Positions 1 through 7,788 of a stretch of DNA of 64,000 nt are shown piece by piece; the first letter of the stretch is position 1, and every line of letters starts with the position of its first letter. A program made the position numbers and the translations under genes. The notes under the pieces are model-generated. The model did no database searches. It had not been told where the DNA came from and was given only the letters and a program-made list of their open reading frames with translations. Source of the DNA: Sphingomonas koreensis (GTDB lineage Bacteria > Pseudomonadota > Alphaproteobacteria > Sphingomonadales > Sphingomonadaceae). Location: contig RCZF01000001.1 of NCBI GenBank assembly GCA_006438735.1, positions 1,426,001-1,490,000 of the forward strand, in the 5' to 3' direction.

Positions 1-138
1 TTCGATTGGCTACTCGGGCTGATCCCCTGGGTCGGCGCGATCCCCGATTTCTTCTTCCGCTCGAACACCCGCAACCTCAAGATGATCCGGCGCCATCTCG
101 ACAAGCACCACCCGGCGACCGCACTGATCGAGGGTTAG
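1..138 (+). CDS. DUF4112 family protein, C-terminal fragment
   Basis: The first 45 codons form an open frame that enters from the left edge and stops at TAG 136-138. The fragment reads FDWLLGLIPWVGAIPDFFFR and then a basic stretch with KMIRRHLDKH. A hydrophobic helix with a Pro-Trp-Val-Gly turn, followed by an Arg/Asn-rich segment and RRHL, is the usual C-terminal signature of small DUF4112 membrane proteins of proteobacteria. Their function is unknown. The start lies outside the window. It converges with the RNase T2 gene and the two stop codons overlap by four bases. The family call rests on this short tail only. Confidence 0.65.
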   Translation, partial: FDWLLGLIPWVGAIPDFFFRSNTRNLKMIRRHLDKHHPATALIEG

Positions 139-854
139 CGCACGCCGCGCCAGATTTTCACGCGCGCGCCGGCCGGCAGACCGCCCTGCGACGCCGGGCA
201 GCGCCGGTAGCGATAGCCCTTGTCGAGGCACAACCAAACCTCCTCCAGCCATCCCTGCTTGTCCGCCGTCACGCGCATCATGTCAGCGCGCAGCCCCGGA
301 TTGGCACGCGCTATCGCCGCCGCAAAGCCCCCCGCAGTCAGCGGCCGCCGCGACAGGCCGTCCATGTCGGGATACCGCAACCGAGCGTAAAGCGCGCGCG
401 ATCGCGCCAGGAAGCGGGCGGGGCTATCGCTCGTGCAGGTGCCATGCTTCGCCCATTCATGCTGGGTCAGCTGCACCGAGGGGTTGGCGCAGAGATGCGC
501 GGCGATCACCGGCTTGGGCAGCAGCGTCGCCGCACGGCAATATTGCGGCCAGACCTTGCCGACACCGTCGGGCCACAAACCATGCAGCGTAAAGCCGAAG
601 CGATTGCCGCTCGCGCATTCGAACCGGGCGTCGGCATCGCGTGCGTGGCCATGGCAATATTGCGGCGCCCAGCGGATCGCCAGCGTGTAGCCGCCGATCG
701 GCAGCACCCGCTTGGGATCGCGCGCGCTCGGCAGGTCTGGTCGCGGTCGGGCGATGGTCGACGGCACCGCACAGGAATAGGCCTGCGCATTCGCCGCGGC
801 TGGCAATGCCGCGCTCGCCACGCCGGCGATGATGAAAAAAGCCGAACCCCGCAT
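135..854 (-). CDS. Secreted ribonuclease T2 family protein
   Basis: This 239-residue protein has an N-terminal signal peptide (hydrophobic residues 5-22, likely cleavage after ANAQA). Both RNase T2 active-site blocks are present: FTLHGLWP with His91 (CAS I) and HEWAKHGTC at 132-140 (CAS II) with two His and a Glu. Members cut single-stranded RNA with little base preference through a 2',3'-cyclic phosphate, so a periplasmic or secreted RNA-scavenging nuclease is expected. Several Cys pairs fit an exported, disulfide-bonded protein. It lies 50 bases downstream of nadC on the same strand and may share its transcript. The length is normal for bacterial members. Confidence 0.93.
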   Translation of the reverse strand: MRGSAFFIIAGVASAALPAAANAQAYSCAVPSTIARPRPDLPSARDPKRVLPIGGYTLAIRWAPQYCHGHARDADARFECASGNRFGFTLHGLWPDGVGKVWPQYCRAATLLPKPVIAAHLCANPSVQLTQHEWAKHGTCTSDSPARFLARSRALYARLRYPDMDGLSRRPLTAGGFAAAIARANPGLRADMMRVTADKQGWLEEVWLCLDKGYRYRRCPASQGGLPAGARVKIWRGVR

Positions 855-904
855 GATGCCCCCCTTGTCGTCAACCCGCTGACCCGCAACGGCATTCGAT
901 CAGA

Positions 905-1753
905 TCAGCCTTCGATCTGAAAATCCAGCCCGATGTCCGCCGCCGGCGCCGATTGGGTCAGCCGGCCGGCGCTGACATAGCTGACGCCGGTCTCGGCGAT
1001 CGCGCGAATCGTCTCCAGCGTCACCCCGCCCGACGCCTCGGTCGGCACGCGGCCGCCGACCAGCGTCACCGCCCCGCGCAACGTCTGGGGCGGCATATTG
1101 TCGAGCAGCAAATGCGTTGCGCCGGCCGCCAGCGCCGGCTCGATCTGATCGATCGAATCGACCTCGACGATGATCGAGGCGATACCCGCATCGCGCGCCC
1201 GGCGCACCGCCTCGCTGACCGATCCGGCCACCGCGACATGATTGTCCTTGATCATCGCTGCGTCCCACAATCCCATGCGGTGATTGGTCGCGCCGCCCAT
1301 CCGCGTTGCATATTTCTCGAGCACGCGAAGCCCCGGAATGGTCTTGCGCGTATCGAGCAGCGTCGCGCCGGTGCCCAGGATGCGATCGACATAATTGCGC
1401 GTCAGCGTCGCGATGCCCGAGAGATGCTGCACGGTGTTGAGCGCCGATCGTTCGGCGGTCAGCAGCGCCCGCGCGCGCCCTTCGATCCGCATCAGATCGG
1501 CCCCCGCCGAAACACGCGCGCCATCCTCGATCAGCCGCTCGATCCGCACCTCGGGATCGAGCGCGCGAAAGAACGCCTCGGCGATCCCCAGCCCCGCGAC
1601 GGTGATCGCATCGCGACTATCCATCACGCCGGCGAAACGCGCCTCGGCGGGGATCGTCGCCGCCGACGTGATATCCCCGCCATCGCCAAGATCCTCGGCC
1701 AGCGTGGCGGCGACGAAAGCGTCGAGATCGAATCGGTCGAGCGAGAAGGTCAT
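905..1753 (-). CDS. nadC: Nicotinate-nucleotide pyrophosphorylase (carboxylating), quinolinate phosphoribosyltransferase
   Basis: The 282-residue protein is full length for NadC. It converts quinolinate and PRPP into nicotinate mononucleotide, CO2 and pyrophosphate in de novo NAD synthesis in the cytosol. Visible family motifs are the N-terminal EDLGDGGDITS, the central LNTVQHLSGIAT, DTRKTIPGLR with the catalytic Arg and Lys, the MIKDNH motif, and the C-terminal EASGGV and GVSYVSAGRLT of the barrel phosphate site. The start ATG at 1753 gives the canonical beginning. nadA, which makes the substrate, lies 2.4 kb away on the same strand. No nadB is seen in the window. It is divergent from the Nudix gene. 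Confidence 0.97.
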   Translation of the reverse strand: MTFSLDRFDLDAFVAATLAEDLGDGGDITSAATIPAEARFAGVMDSRDAITVAGLGIAEAFFRALDPEVRIERLIEDGARVSAGADLMRIEGRARALLTAERSALNTVQHLSGIATLTRNYVDRILGTGATLLDTRKTIPGLRVLEKYATRMGGATNHRMGLWDAAMIKDNHVAVAGSVSEAVRRARDAGIASIIVEVDSIDQIEPALAAGATHLLLDNMPPQTLRGAVTLVGGRVPTEASGGVTLETIRAIAETGVSYVSAGRLTQSAPAADIGLDFQIEG

Positions 1754-1864
1754 GCCGCTTGCTACGCCTCCGTGCGCGGCGTGAGAACCGCCGCGCCGAG
1801 ATTTCCATGTTCCAAATCGCCGCGCGCTGTGCGAACGGCTGGCGGATCGTTTTCATCCGAAGGT

Positions 1865-3001
1865 TTGAGTCCCATTCGTCAGGTCGCCGCCCTCCCCTAT
1901 CGCATCGAAGCCGATGGCGATGCGCATGTGATGCTGATCACCTCGCGTGAGCAGCGCCGCTGGGTCGTGCCCAAGGGCAATTTGATCGAGGGGCTGGCGC
2001 TCCATGAGGCCGCCGCGCACGAGGCGTTCGAGGAAGCCGGCGTATCCGGCATTCCCTGCCCCACCGCGCTTGGCGAATATCGTTATCTGAAGCGGCGGCG
2101 CGACGGCACGACGCGCAACGTGACAGTCGCGGTGTTCCCGATCGCGTTTCAACGCCAGGCCGGCGAATGGCCCGAACAGGAGGAGCGCGAGACGCGCTGG
2201 TTCGCGCTCGCCGAGGCCGCCGGCGCGGTCGATGAGCCCGAACTCAAGACGCTGATCAGGAATTTTCGCGTGCCCGCGCTCACGCCCGGCCTGGCCGAAC
2301 GTGTCATGCCGACGTCACAACACAGCGCCAAGACCACGCCCAGGGAGAGATTGCCGATGATGCGCTGGTTCCAGAATCTGATGCCGCAACAGGGCCGGTT
2401 CTTCGAACTGTTCGAAGCGCATGCGGCAACGCTCGTCGCCGGCGCCGAGGCGCTCGCGCTGCTGCTCCAGGGCGGCGACACGATCCAGGCCAATATCGCC
2501 GAAATCATCCGCCGCGAGCATCAGGCCGACGACATCACCCGCGAGGTGCTCCACGACGTGCGCCGCATCTTCGTCACGCCATTCGATCGCAGCGCGATCA
2601 CCGATCTGATCGGCACGATGGACGACGCGATCGATCAGATGAACGGCACCGCGAAATCGATCGCGCTTTACGAAATCACCGAATTCGAGCCGCAGATGCG
2701 CGACATGAGCGGCATCATCGTCGAGGCCGCGCGCGTCACCGCCGAGGCGATCCCGCTGCTGCGCAATCTCAACCAGAACGCCGGGCGGCTGCACGAGCTG
2801 ACCGAGCGGCTGATCCAGCTCGAAGGCCATGCCGACGACATCCACGAAGACGGGCTCAAGATTCTGTTCAAGCGGCTCGGCAAGACGCAGACGATGGATT
2901 TCATCATCGGCCGCGACGTCTACAGCAGCCTGGAAAAGATCGTCGACAAGTTCGAGGACATCGCCAACGAGGTCCAGGGCCTCGTGATCGATCACGCCTG
3001 A
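1865..3001 (+). CDS. Nudix hydrolase reading without a stop into a DUF47 (PhoU-like) protein
   Basis: The frame runs open for 378 residues from a candidate TTG start at 1865 (a GTG at 1829 is an alternative). Residues 1-140 form a Nudix domain of the diphosphoinositol-polyphosphate phosphohydrolase-like type, with RRWVVPKGN near residue 32 and the EAAAHEAFEEAGV box at 48-60. The metal-binding Glu pair is kept and the usual Arg of the box is His. Residues 165-378 are a complete DUF47 protein, listed separately. The linker has no stop codon. Either this is a true fusion, or the Nudix stop was lost and DUF47 is mostly made from its own internal start. Related genomes usually carry two genes here. 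The Nudix call is strong; the start is uncertain. Confidence 0.75.
   Translation: MSPIRQVAALPYRIEADGDAHVMLITSREQRRWVVPKGNLIEGLALHEAAAHEAFEEAGVSGIPCPTALGEYRYLKRRRDGTTRNVTVAVFPIAFQRQAGEWPEQEERETRWFALAEAAGAVDEPELKTLIRNFRVPALTPGLAERVMPTSQHSAKTTPRERLPMMRWFQNLMPQQGRFFELFEAHAATLVAGAEALALLLQGGDTIQANIAEIIRREHQADDITREVLHDVRRIFVTPFDRSAITDLIGTMDDAIDQMNGTAKSIALYEITEFEPQMRDMSGIIVEAARVTAEAIPLLRNLNQNAGRLHELTERLIQLEGHADDIHEDGLKILFKRLGKTQTMDFIIGRDVYSSLEKIVDKFEDIANEVQGLVIDHA
2357..3001 (+). CDS. DUF47 family (PhoU-like) Pit accessory protein, internal start
   Basis: From ATG 2357 the protein is 214 residues, the usual DUF47 length. It starts MMRWFQNLMPQQGRFFELFE, as members of this family normally do. It is all-helical with PhoU-like E/DxxxD metal positions, such as REHQADDITREV and LEGHADDIHED. 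A good Shine-Dalgarno (CAGGGAGAG at 2341-2349) stands eight bases before the ATG, so independent initiation is likely even though the upstream Nudix frame is continuous with it. DUF47 proteins are encoded next to Pit transporters and are thought to modulate them. The Pit gene follows 16 bases downstream, and co-transcription is expected. Confidence 0.85.
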   Translation: MMRWFQNLMPQQGRFFELFEAHAATLVAGAEALALLLQGGDTIQANIAEIIRREHQADDITREVLHDVRRIFVTPFDRSAITDLIGTMDDAIDQMNGTAKSIALYEITEFEPQMRDMSGIIVEAARVTAEAIPLLRNLNQNAGRLHELTERLIQLEGHADDIHEDGLKILFKRLGKTQTMDFIIGRDVYSSLEKIVDKFEDIANEVQGLVIDHA

Positions 3002-3017
3002 ACGCGGCGCGACAGCC

Positions 3018-4013
3018 ATGCACATCACCATGCCCCTGCTCGTCGCGCTGATCGCGGTCGCGCTGGCGTTCGATTTTCTCAATGGGCTGCACGATGCCGC
3101 CAATTCGATCGCCACGGTGGTCTCGACGCGCGTTCTGCAACCGCATTTTGCCGTGGCCTGGGCGGCGTTCTTCAATTTCGTCGCGTTCCTGGTGTTCGGC
3201 CTGCACGTCGCGCAGACCGTCGGTGCGGGGATCATCAGCGCCGATGTGATCGATGCGCAGGTGGTGTTCGGCGCGCTGATGGGCGCGATCAGCTGGAACA
3301 TCATCACCTGGATTCTCGGCCTGCCGACCAGCAGCAGCCACGCGCTGATCGGCGGCCTGCTCGGCGCTGGCATCGCCAAGGCCGGGCTGTCGCCGGTCGT
3401 CTGGGCCGGCGTTATCAAGACGGTGATCTGGATCGTGCTGTCGCCCGCGGTCGGCATGCTGCTGGCGCTGGTGATGGTGCTGATCGTGTCGTGGAGCAGC
3501 ATCCGGATGACGCCGATGAGCGTCGACAAGCGCTTCCGCAAGGTCCAGCTGTTCTCCGCCGCGCTCTATTCGCTCGGCCACGGCGGCAACGATGCCCAGA
3601 AGACGATGGGGATCATCGCGGTGCTGCTTTATTCGCAAGGCATGCTGACCGGAAGCTTCCATGTGCCGTTGTGGGTGGTGCTGGCCTGCCAGACTGCGAT
3701 GGCCGCGGGCACGCTCGCGGGCGGTTGGCGGATCGTCCATACGATGGGATCGAAGATCACCCGGCTCACCCCGCCGCAAGGCGTCTGCGCCGAAACCGGC
3801 GGCGCGATCACGCTGTTCATGGCGACCTATCTCGGCATCCCGGTATCGACCACGCATACCATCACTGGCGCGATCATCGGCGTCGGCGCGGCGCGGCGGC
3901 TGTCGGCGGTGCGCTGGAACGTCGCCAGCAACATCGTCGTCGCCTGGCTGGTGACGATGCCCGCCGCCGCCGCGATCGGCGCAGCATTCTATGGGCTGAC
4001 GCTGCTGTTCTGA
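3018..4013 (+). CDS. pit: Inorganic phosphate transporter, Pit family
   Basis: This 331-residue multi-pass inner-membrane protein contains the two inverted Pit signatures: DFLNGLHDAANSIATVV near residue 20 and GHGGNDAQKTMGI near residue 190. It also has TSSSHALIGGLLG and STTHTITGAIIGVG, the paired Ser/Thr-His-Ala/Thr motifs of the fold. The family takes up metal-phosphate complexes with protons at low affinity and high capacity. It is shorter than the roughly 490-residue E. coli PitA and resembles the compact alphaproteobacterial form that pairs with DUF47 proteins. It is translated just after the DUF47 gene. The 3' side carries a degenerate sphingomonad repeat. Confidence 0.95.
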   Translation: MHITMPLLVALIAVALAFDFLNGLHDAANSIATVVSTRVLQPHFAVAWAAFFNFVAFLVFGLHVAQTVGAGIISADVIDAQVVFGALMGAISWNIITWILGLPTSSSHALIGGLLGAGIAKAGLSPVVWAGVIKTVIWIVLSPAVGMLLALVMVLIVSWSSIRMTPMSVDKRFRKVQLFSAALYSLGHGGNDAQKTMGIIAVLLYSQGMLTGSFHVPLWVVLACQTAMAAGTLAGGWRIVHTMGSKITRLTPPQGVCAETGGAITLFMATYLGIPVSTTHTITGAIIGVGAARRLSAVRWNVASNIVVAWLVTMPAAAAIGAAFYGLTLLF

Positions 4014-4017
4014 TTAC

Positions 4018-4106
4018 GTCACCTCGGACTTGTTCCGGGGTCCACCGTGCCGCGCGACAAAGCGAATCTATAGTGCGGCGCCGTGGCGCCGGGACGACGC
4101 CGACCT
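4018..4106. repeat. Degenerate intergenic inverted-repeat element
   Basis: The sequence after the Pit stop has an arm CCTCGGACTTGTTCCGGGG (a small hairpin on its own) followed by GTCCACC, then a GC-rich tail with GCGCCGGGACGAC. This resembles one half of the long inverted repeats found elsewhere in the window, but the second arm is eroded. It separates two convergent genes and could aid termination. Assignment is by resemblance only. Confidence 0.4.
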
Positions 4107-4120
4107 GACGGTTCGGCTCC

Positions 4121-5134
4121 TCAATCCCCCGTCACGCGCACCGGCCCGACATCGCCCATCCCCACCGTCCCGCTGGCCATCGCGAGCATCGCGTCGAGGC
4201 TCTTCTTGGCCTTCAGCCGCAACCCTTCCTCGATCTCGATGCGCGGCTCGAGGTCGCGCAAGCTGAGGTAGAGCTTCTCCATCGTGTTGAGCGCCATATA
4301 CGGGCAGATGTTGCAATTGCAGTTGCCGTCCGCGCCCGGCGCGCCGATGAAATTCTTGGTCGGCAGCGCTTTTTGCATCTGGTGGATGATGTGCGGCTCG
4401 GTGGCGACGATCAGCGTGTCGCCGGGAAAATCCTTGGCGAATTCGAGGATGCCGCTGGTCGATCCGACGTAATCGGCATGATCGAGGATCACCGGCGGGC
4501 ATTCGGGATGCGCGGCGATCGGCGCGGACGGATGCTCGGCCTTGAGCTTCAATAGCTCGGTTTCGCTGAACGCCTCGTGGACGATGCACACGCCGGGCCA
4601 CAGGATCATCTCGCGCCCGGTCTTGCGCACCAGATAGCCGCCGAGGTTGCGATCGGGGCCGAAAATGATCTTTTGATCCTTGGGGATCTGGCTGAGGATT
4701 TTCTCCGCCGACGACGAGGTGACGATCACGTCGCTCAGCGCCTTCACCGCGGCCGAGCAATTGATGTAGGTCAGCGCGATCGCATCGGGATGTTGTGCGC
4801 GGAACGCCGCGAACTGGTCGGGCGGACACGATTCTTCGAGGCTGCAGCCGGCGTCCATATCGGGCAGCACGACGATCTTGTCGGGCGAAAGGATTTTCGC
4901 GGTCTCGGCCATGAAGCGCACGCCGCAAAAGGCGATCACATCGGCGTCGGTCGCCTGCGCCTTGCGGCTGAGATCGAGGCTGTCGCCGACGAAATCGGCG
5001 ATGTCCTGCAGTTCGGGGCGTTGGTAATAATGCGCCAGGATGACGGCGTTGCGCTCGGTGCGCAGCCGATCGATCTCGGCGCGCAGATCGAGCCCCGTCA
5101 GGCTTCCGCCGATTCCGTTTCGCGCGTCCATCAC
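4121..5134 (-). CDS. nadA: Quinolinate synthase NadA
   Basis: This 337-residue protein is of typical length. NadA is a [4Fe-4S] enzyme condensing iminoaspartate with dihydroxyacetone phosphate to quinolinate. Motifs seen are AHYYQRPELQDIADFVGDSL near residue 35, CGVRFMAETAKIL with one cluster Cys near residue 90, SCPPDQF, VTSSSAEKIL, and the C-terminal NCNCNICPYMALNTMEKL with the last cluster Cys. The ATG at 5134 fits a short variable N-terminus before the domain. It lies downstream of a membrane protein on the same strand with a 45-base gap. nadC, the next step, is 2.4 kb further along. The product is oxygen-sensitive, as for the family. Confidence 0.97.
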   Translation of the reverse strand: MMDARNGIGGSLTGLDLRAEIDRLRTERNAVILAHYYQRPELQDIADFVGDSLDLSRKAQATDADVIAFCGVRFMAETAKILSPDKIVVLPDMDAGCSLEESCPPDQFAAFRAQHPDAIALTYINCSAAVKALSDVIVTSSSAEKILSQIPKDQKIIFGPDRNLGGYLVRKTGREMILWPGVCIVHEAFSETELLKLKAEHPSAPIAAHPECPPVILDHADYVGSTSGILEFAKDFPGDTLIVATEPHIIHQMQKALPTKNFIGAPGADGNCNCNICPYMALNTMEKLYLSLRDLEPRIEIEEGLRLKAKKSLDAMLAMASGTVGMGDVGPVRVTGD

Positions 5135-5179
5135 TTTGCTCCCGTTGCGCGGCCCACATGGCCCCGGGGCGCGCGACGA

Positions 5180-5899
5180 TCAAGCCGTGAGGTAATGCGT
5201 CAGTGCGAGCAGCGGCGGCGAGAAGGCGATCGGGCGGATCAGCACAAGCCCCGTCAGGATCGCGCCGAACCCCCAATAATAGGCCCGGTGAACCTTGCCG
5301 CGCATGCGCAGATCATAGATCACCGCCGCCGCCATGAACGGCAGCAGCGCCGCCCCGATACCCCACAGCATCCAGCCGCCGAGCAGCGGCAGCGGCAACA
5401 GCCGCGCGACGCCCGGCACCATCACCTGGATTGCGCCGCTCAGCATCAGCCGCCGATGCCAGTCGCTTGCCCCGCGCAGCCGCACCGCCGCCCAGGTCAG
5501 CCCGGCGAACACCAGCACGATCGTCCAGTCCATCACCAGGAAGACGTTGACCTCGAAGAACGGCGGAATGCGGTGGTGGATGGTGGCGAGCGTGTTGACG
5601 CTCACGCCGACCAGCACCATCCAGCCGACATAGACTGCAGCGAAGCGCCCCAGCCGCTGATGATCGATCACCGAGCCGCGCCACGCCAGCCAGTTCTGCA
5701 CGAGATACAGGCCGAGCCAGCCCATGAAGGTGAGGCCGTGGACATGCACCCACCACGGCGCGTGGAAACTCGATCGGCCCATCGCCAATTGCAGCGAAAA
5801 GCCGCTGATCGCAGTTGCCGCGATGGCCAGCGCCATGACGAAGAAGAACAGCCGATCGCGAACGATCGGGTGCAGGCGGTGTGGTGCGGCGGTGGCCAT
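5180..5899 (-). CDS. Conserved histidine-rich integral membrane protein, unknown function
   Basis: The 239-residue protein is almost entirely made of hydrophobic helices, about seven by eye, joined by short loops. Histidines lie at helix ends: HAPWWVHVHGLTFMGW near residue 46, then IHHRIPPFFE, DWHRR and KVHRAYYW. Such placement could suit metal or heme, as in cytochrome b561-like or DUF2306-like proteins, but no full signature of a named family is visible. I do not assign a function. It ends 45 bases before nadA on the same strand. Upstream (minus strand) is an A-rich leader with GGGGGA before the ATG at 5899. Confidence 0.7.
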   Translation of the reverse strand: MATAAPHRLHPIVRDRLFFFVMALAIAATAISGFSLQLAMGRSSFHAPWWVHVHGLTFMGWLGLYLVQNWLAWRGSVIDHQRLGRFAAVYVGWMVLVGVSVNTLATIHHRIPPFFEVNVFLVMDWTIVLVFAGLTWAAVRLRGASDWHRRLMLSGAIQVMVPGVARLLPLPLLGGWMLWGIGAALLPFMAAAVIYDLRMRGKVHRAYYWGFGAILTGLVLIRPIAFSPPLLALTHYLTA

Positions 5900-5971
5900 G
5901 ACGCATCCCCCAAGAGATTTTTGCCGATGCGTCCCGTTTTCTTTTGCTTTTAGCCGATTAGGAGCCGCCGC

Positions 5972-6685
5972 TCAATTGGCCGAGTTACCGAGCACCTCGG
6001 GGATCGGCCGCGTGACATCCCACTGCTCGTTCCGCGCGCGTTCGGGCGGAAAGGTGACGATCACGCGCGCGTTGCCGAAGCCCGCCGCGGCGAGCGGCTT
6101 GGCCATCAGCGCGGCGACCGCAGACCGGGCATGCTCGCGCGCCTGCGCCATGCGTTCGGGCGACTTGGCCTCGCGCGCCGCCACCGCCTCGGCATGGAGC
6201 GAAGTGCCGCGGCTCAGCGCCTCGCCGGCGGCGCGGCTGACGAACAGCCCCGAGGTCTTGACCAGCGTGCGCCGGCCCTCATCGGTGTTGGGCGGCGCGA
6301 CGGTGACGTCGGGGGCATCGACGACGAGCGTATGCGCGTCGGCATCCCAGGTGAGATCGCGCGCGCCGATCGTCGACACATCGACGAAATAGCCGACCGA
6401 ATAGGGCATCTTGACGATCTGATCCGATCGCAGCCAGCCGAAGCCGCGAATGTCCGACGCGGTCGCCTGCACGGTGCCGGAAAGCTGCGCGACCTCGAGC
6501 GTGCCGAGCCCGACCAGCTTGGCGCTGACGATCTGACTGACGCCGGGCCCGCCGCCTGCCGACGGCGTCTCGACATAGCGATCCGAGACGCGGCCATAGA
6601 CGAACAGGCCGGCCGCCACTGCGACGACGATCGCGGCGATGGCGATCAGCCAGCGCACCGGATCGCGGTTCAACGGGCGGTCCAT
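5972..6685 (-). CDS. DUF4230 domain-containing membrane-anchored protein
   Basis: The protein has 237 residues. A single N-terminal transmembrane segment (about residues 12-30) is followed by an exported domain beginning around residue 45. That domain reads GLGTLEVAQLSGTVQATASD and then SVGYFVDVSTIGARDLTWDA, matching the beta-rich DUF4230 family. The C-terminal half is Ala-rich helix (EAVAAREAKSPERMAQA...), then a strand VIVTFPPE. The biochemical role of DUF4230 is unknown. The start overlaps the end of the upstream MBL-fold gene by 16 bases, which implies coupled translation. The family call rests on overall layout and core motifs. Confidence 0.8.
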   Translation of the reverse strand: MDRPLNRDPVRWLIAIAAIVVAVAAGLFVYGRVSDRYVETPSAGGGPGVSQIVSAKLVGLGTLEVAQLSGTVQATASDIRGFGWLRSDQIVKMPYSVGYFVDVSTIGARDLTWDADAHTLVVDAPDVTVAPPNTDEGRRTLVKTSGLFVSRAAGEALSRGTSLHAEAVAAREAKSPERMAQAREHARSAVAALMAKPLAAAGFGNARVIVTFPPERARNEQWDVTRPIPEVLGNSAN

Positions 6686-7524
6686 CGCTCAGCCTCCTCG
6701 CGCACTCGGCCGCGGCGTTCAAGATCGATCAGATGCGCGAGCACCGATCGCTCGGCGGCCACCGAAAGCCGCGGATCGATGCCGACATACATCCGCGCCA
6801 CCAGCGCCGGCAGCGTGCCGACGCCCTCGCCGAGCAGCCGCATGATCTGCCCTTCGCGCTGTTTGCGATGACCGATCAGCCCGCGCACCCAGCGTTGCGG
6901 CTTGTCGATCACCTCGCCGTGGCCGGGGTAATAGACGCGGTCGTCGCGCTCCATCAGCTTTTCCAGGCTCGCCAGATAAGCCGCCATGTCGCCGTCGGGC
7001 GGCGAGACGACGGTGGTCGACCATCCCATCACGTGATCGCCCGAAAACAGCGCCTTGGTCTCCGGGAGCGCGAAGGCGAGATGATTCGACGTGTGGCCGG
7101 GCGTGGCGATCGCCTCCAGCGTCCAGCCGTCGCCCGATACGCTGTCGCCCTCGGCGAGCACGCGATCGGGGGCGTAGCCGCGGTCGAACGCCGCATCGGC
7201 GCGCGGGCCGAGATCGTCGAGCGCCAGCGGCGCGCAGCCGACGATCGGCGCGCCCGTCGCTTGCTTCAACGCGCGTGCCGCGGGGCTGTGATCACGGTGC
7301 GTGTGGGTGATGACGATCGCCGTCACCGGCCGCCCATCGATCGCGCGAAGCAGCGCAGCGACGTGGGCGGGATCGTCCGGCCCCGGATCGATCACCGCGA
7401 CATCGTCGGTGCCGACGAGGTGCGTCTGCGTGCCGCTATGCGTGTACGGCGACGGGTTGTTGGCCAGCACTCGCGTAACGAGCGGTTCGAGCTGGATCAG
7501 CTGGCCGGCGGGAAAATCGCTCAT
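6670..7524 (-). CDS. MBL-fold metallohydrolase (LACTB2/glyoxalase II-like)
   Basis: From ATG 7524 the protein has 284 residues (a start at 7572 would add 16). The metal-binding motif THTHRDHSPAA, the downstream ATPGHTSNHLAF and FSGDHVMGW, and the closing YPGHGEV form the full set of His/Asp ligands of a dinuclear zinc hydrolase. The C-terminal part, LIGHRKQREGQIMRLL with a small helical domain, is as in LACTB2-type enzymes (thioester or nuclease activity in the family). The substrate cannot be read from the sequence. It overlaps the DUF4230 gene by 16 bases. Upstream is a long inverted repeat. The start was chosen because the first 16 residues look non-conserved. Confidence 0.9.
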   Translation of the reverse strand: MSDFPAGQLIQLEPLVTRVLANNPSPYTHSGTQTHLVGTDDVAVIDPGPDDPAHVAALLRAIDGRPVTAIVITHTHRDHSPAARALKQATGAPIVGCAPLALDDLGPRADAAFDRGYAPDRVLAEGDSVSGDGWTLEAIATPGHTSNHLAFALPETKALFSGDHVMGWSTTVVSPPDGDMAAYLASLEKLMERDDRVYYPGHGEVIDKPQRWVRGLIGHRKQREGQIMRLLGEGVGTLPALVARMYVGIDPRLSVAAERSVLAHLIDLERRGRVREEAERWTAR

Positions 7525-7592
7525 GCCCCGCGAGATGGCGGTTGTGGCGATGGTTGGCAAGTTCGGCGGCACGGCCGATCGGCCCTCACTTA

Positions 7593-7661
7593 GTCATCCC
7601 CGCGAAAGCGGGGACCCATCTCGCACGGCAGGAGATGGGTCCCCGCCTTCGCGGGGATGAC
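7593..7661. repeat. Long inverted repeat, family A (GTCATCCCCGCGAAAGCGGG type)
   Basis: Two 30-base arms, 7593-7622 and 7632-7661, are reverse complements with one mismatch around a short spacer. Each arm also contains its own hairpin (CCCCGCGAAAGCGGGG in the left arm). The same arm recurs at 23182 and 47296, so this is a dispersed intergenic element. It lies upstream of the MBL gene and downstream of the M56 gene's 3' end. It could form a very strong stem in either transcript. Confidence 0.85.
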
Positions 7662-7788
7662 ACCATTGCGCTTGGTGCGGCGGGACTAGGCCAGAGTTAC
7701 GTGACAGACACGGCCCCCGCAAAGCGCGCAAAAAGGGCCGGCCCCGCCCGTCGCGTGCGGTGACCGACCCTCGCGCTCCTCCCCGCGA

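Noticed and set aside
953..1864. Long open frame upstream of the Nudix domain
   Set aside because: It is antisense to nadC with low-complexity Arg/Ala/Gly-rich translation typical of GC-rich shadow frames, and gives no family pattern.
4577..5953. 458-codon plus-strand frame across nadA and the membrane protein
   Set aside because: Antisense to two well-supported genes, with high His/Gln/Arg content and no motifs.
7593..7661. Possible CRISPR-like repeat
   Set aside because: There are only two inverted arms with a single spacer and no cas genes; the element is a dispersed inverted repeat.
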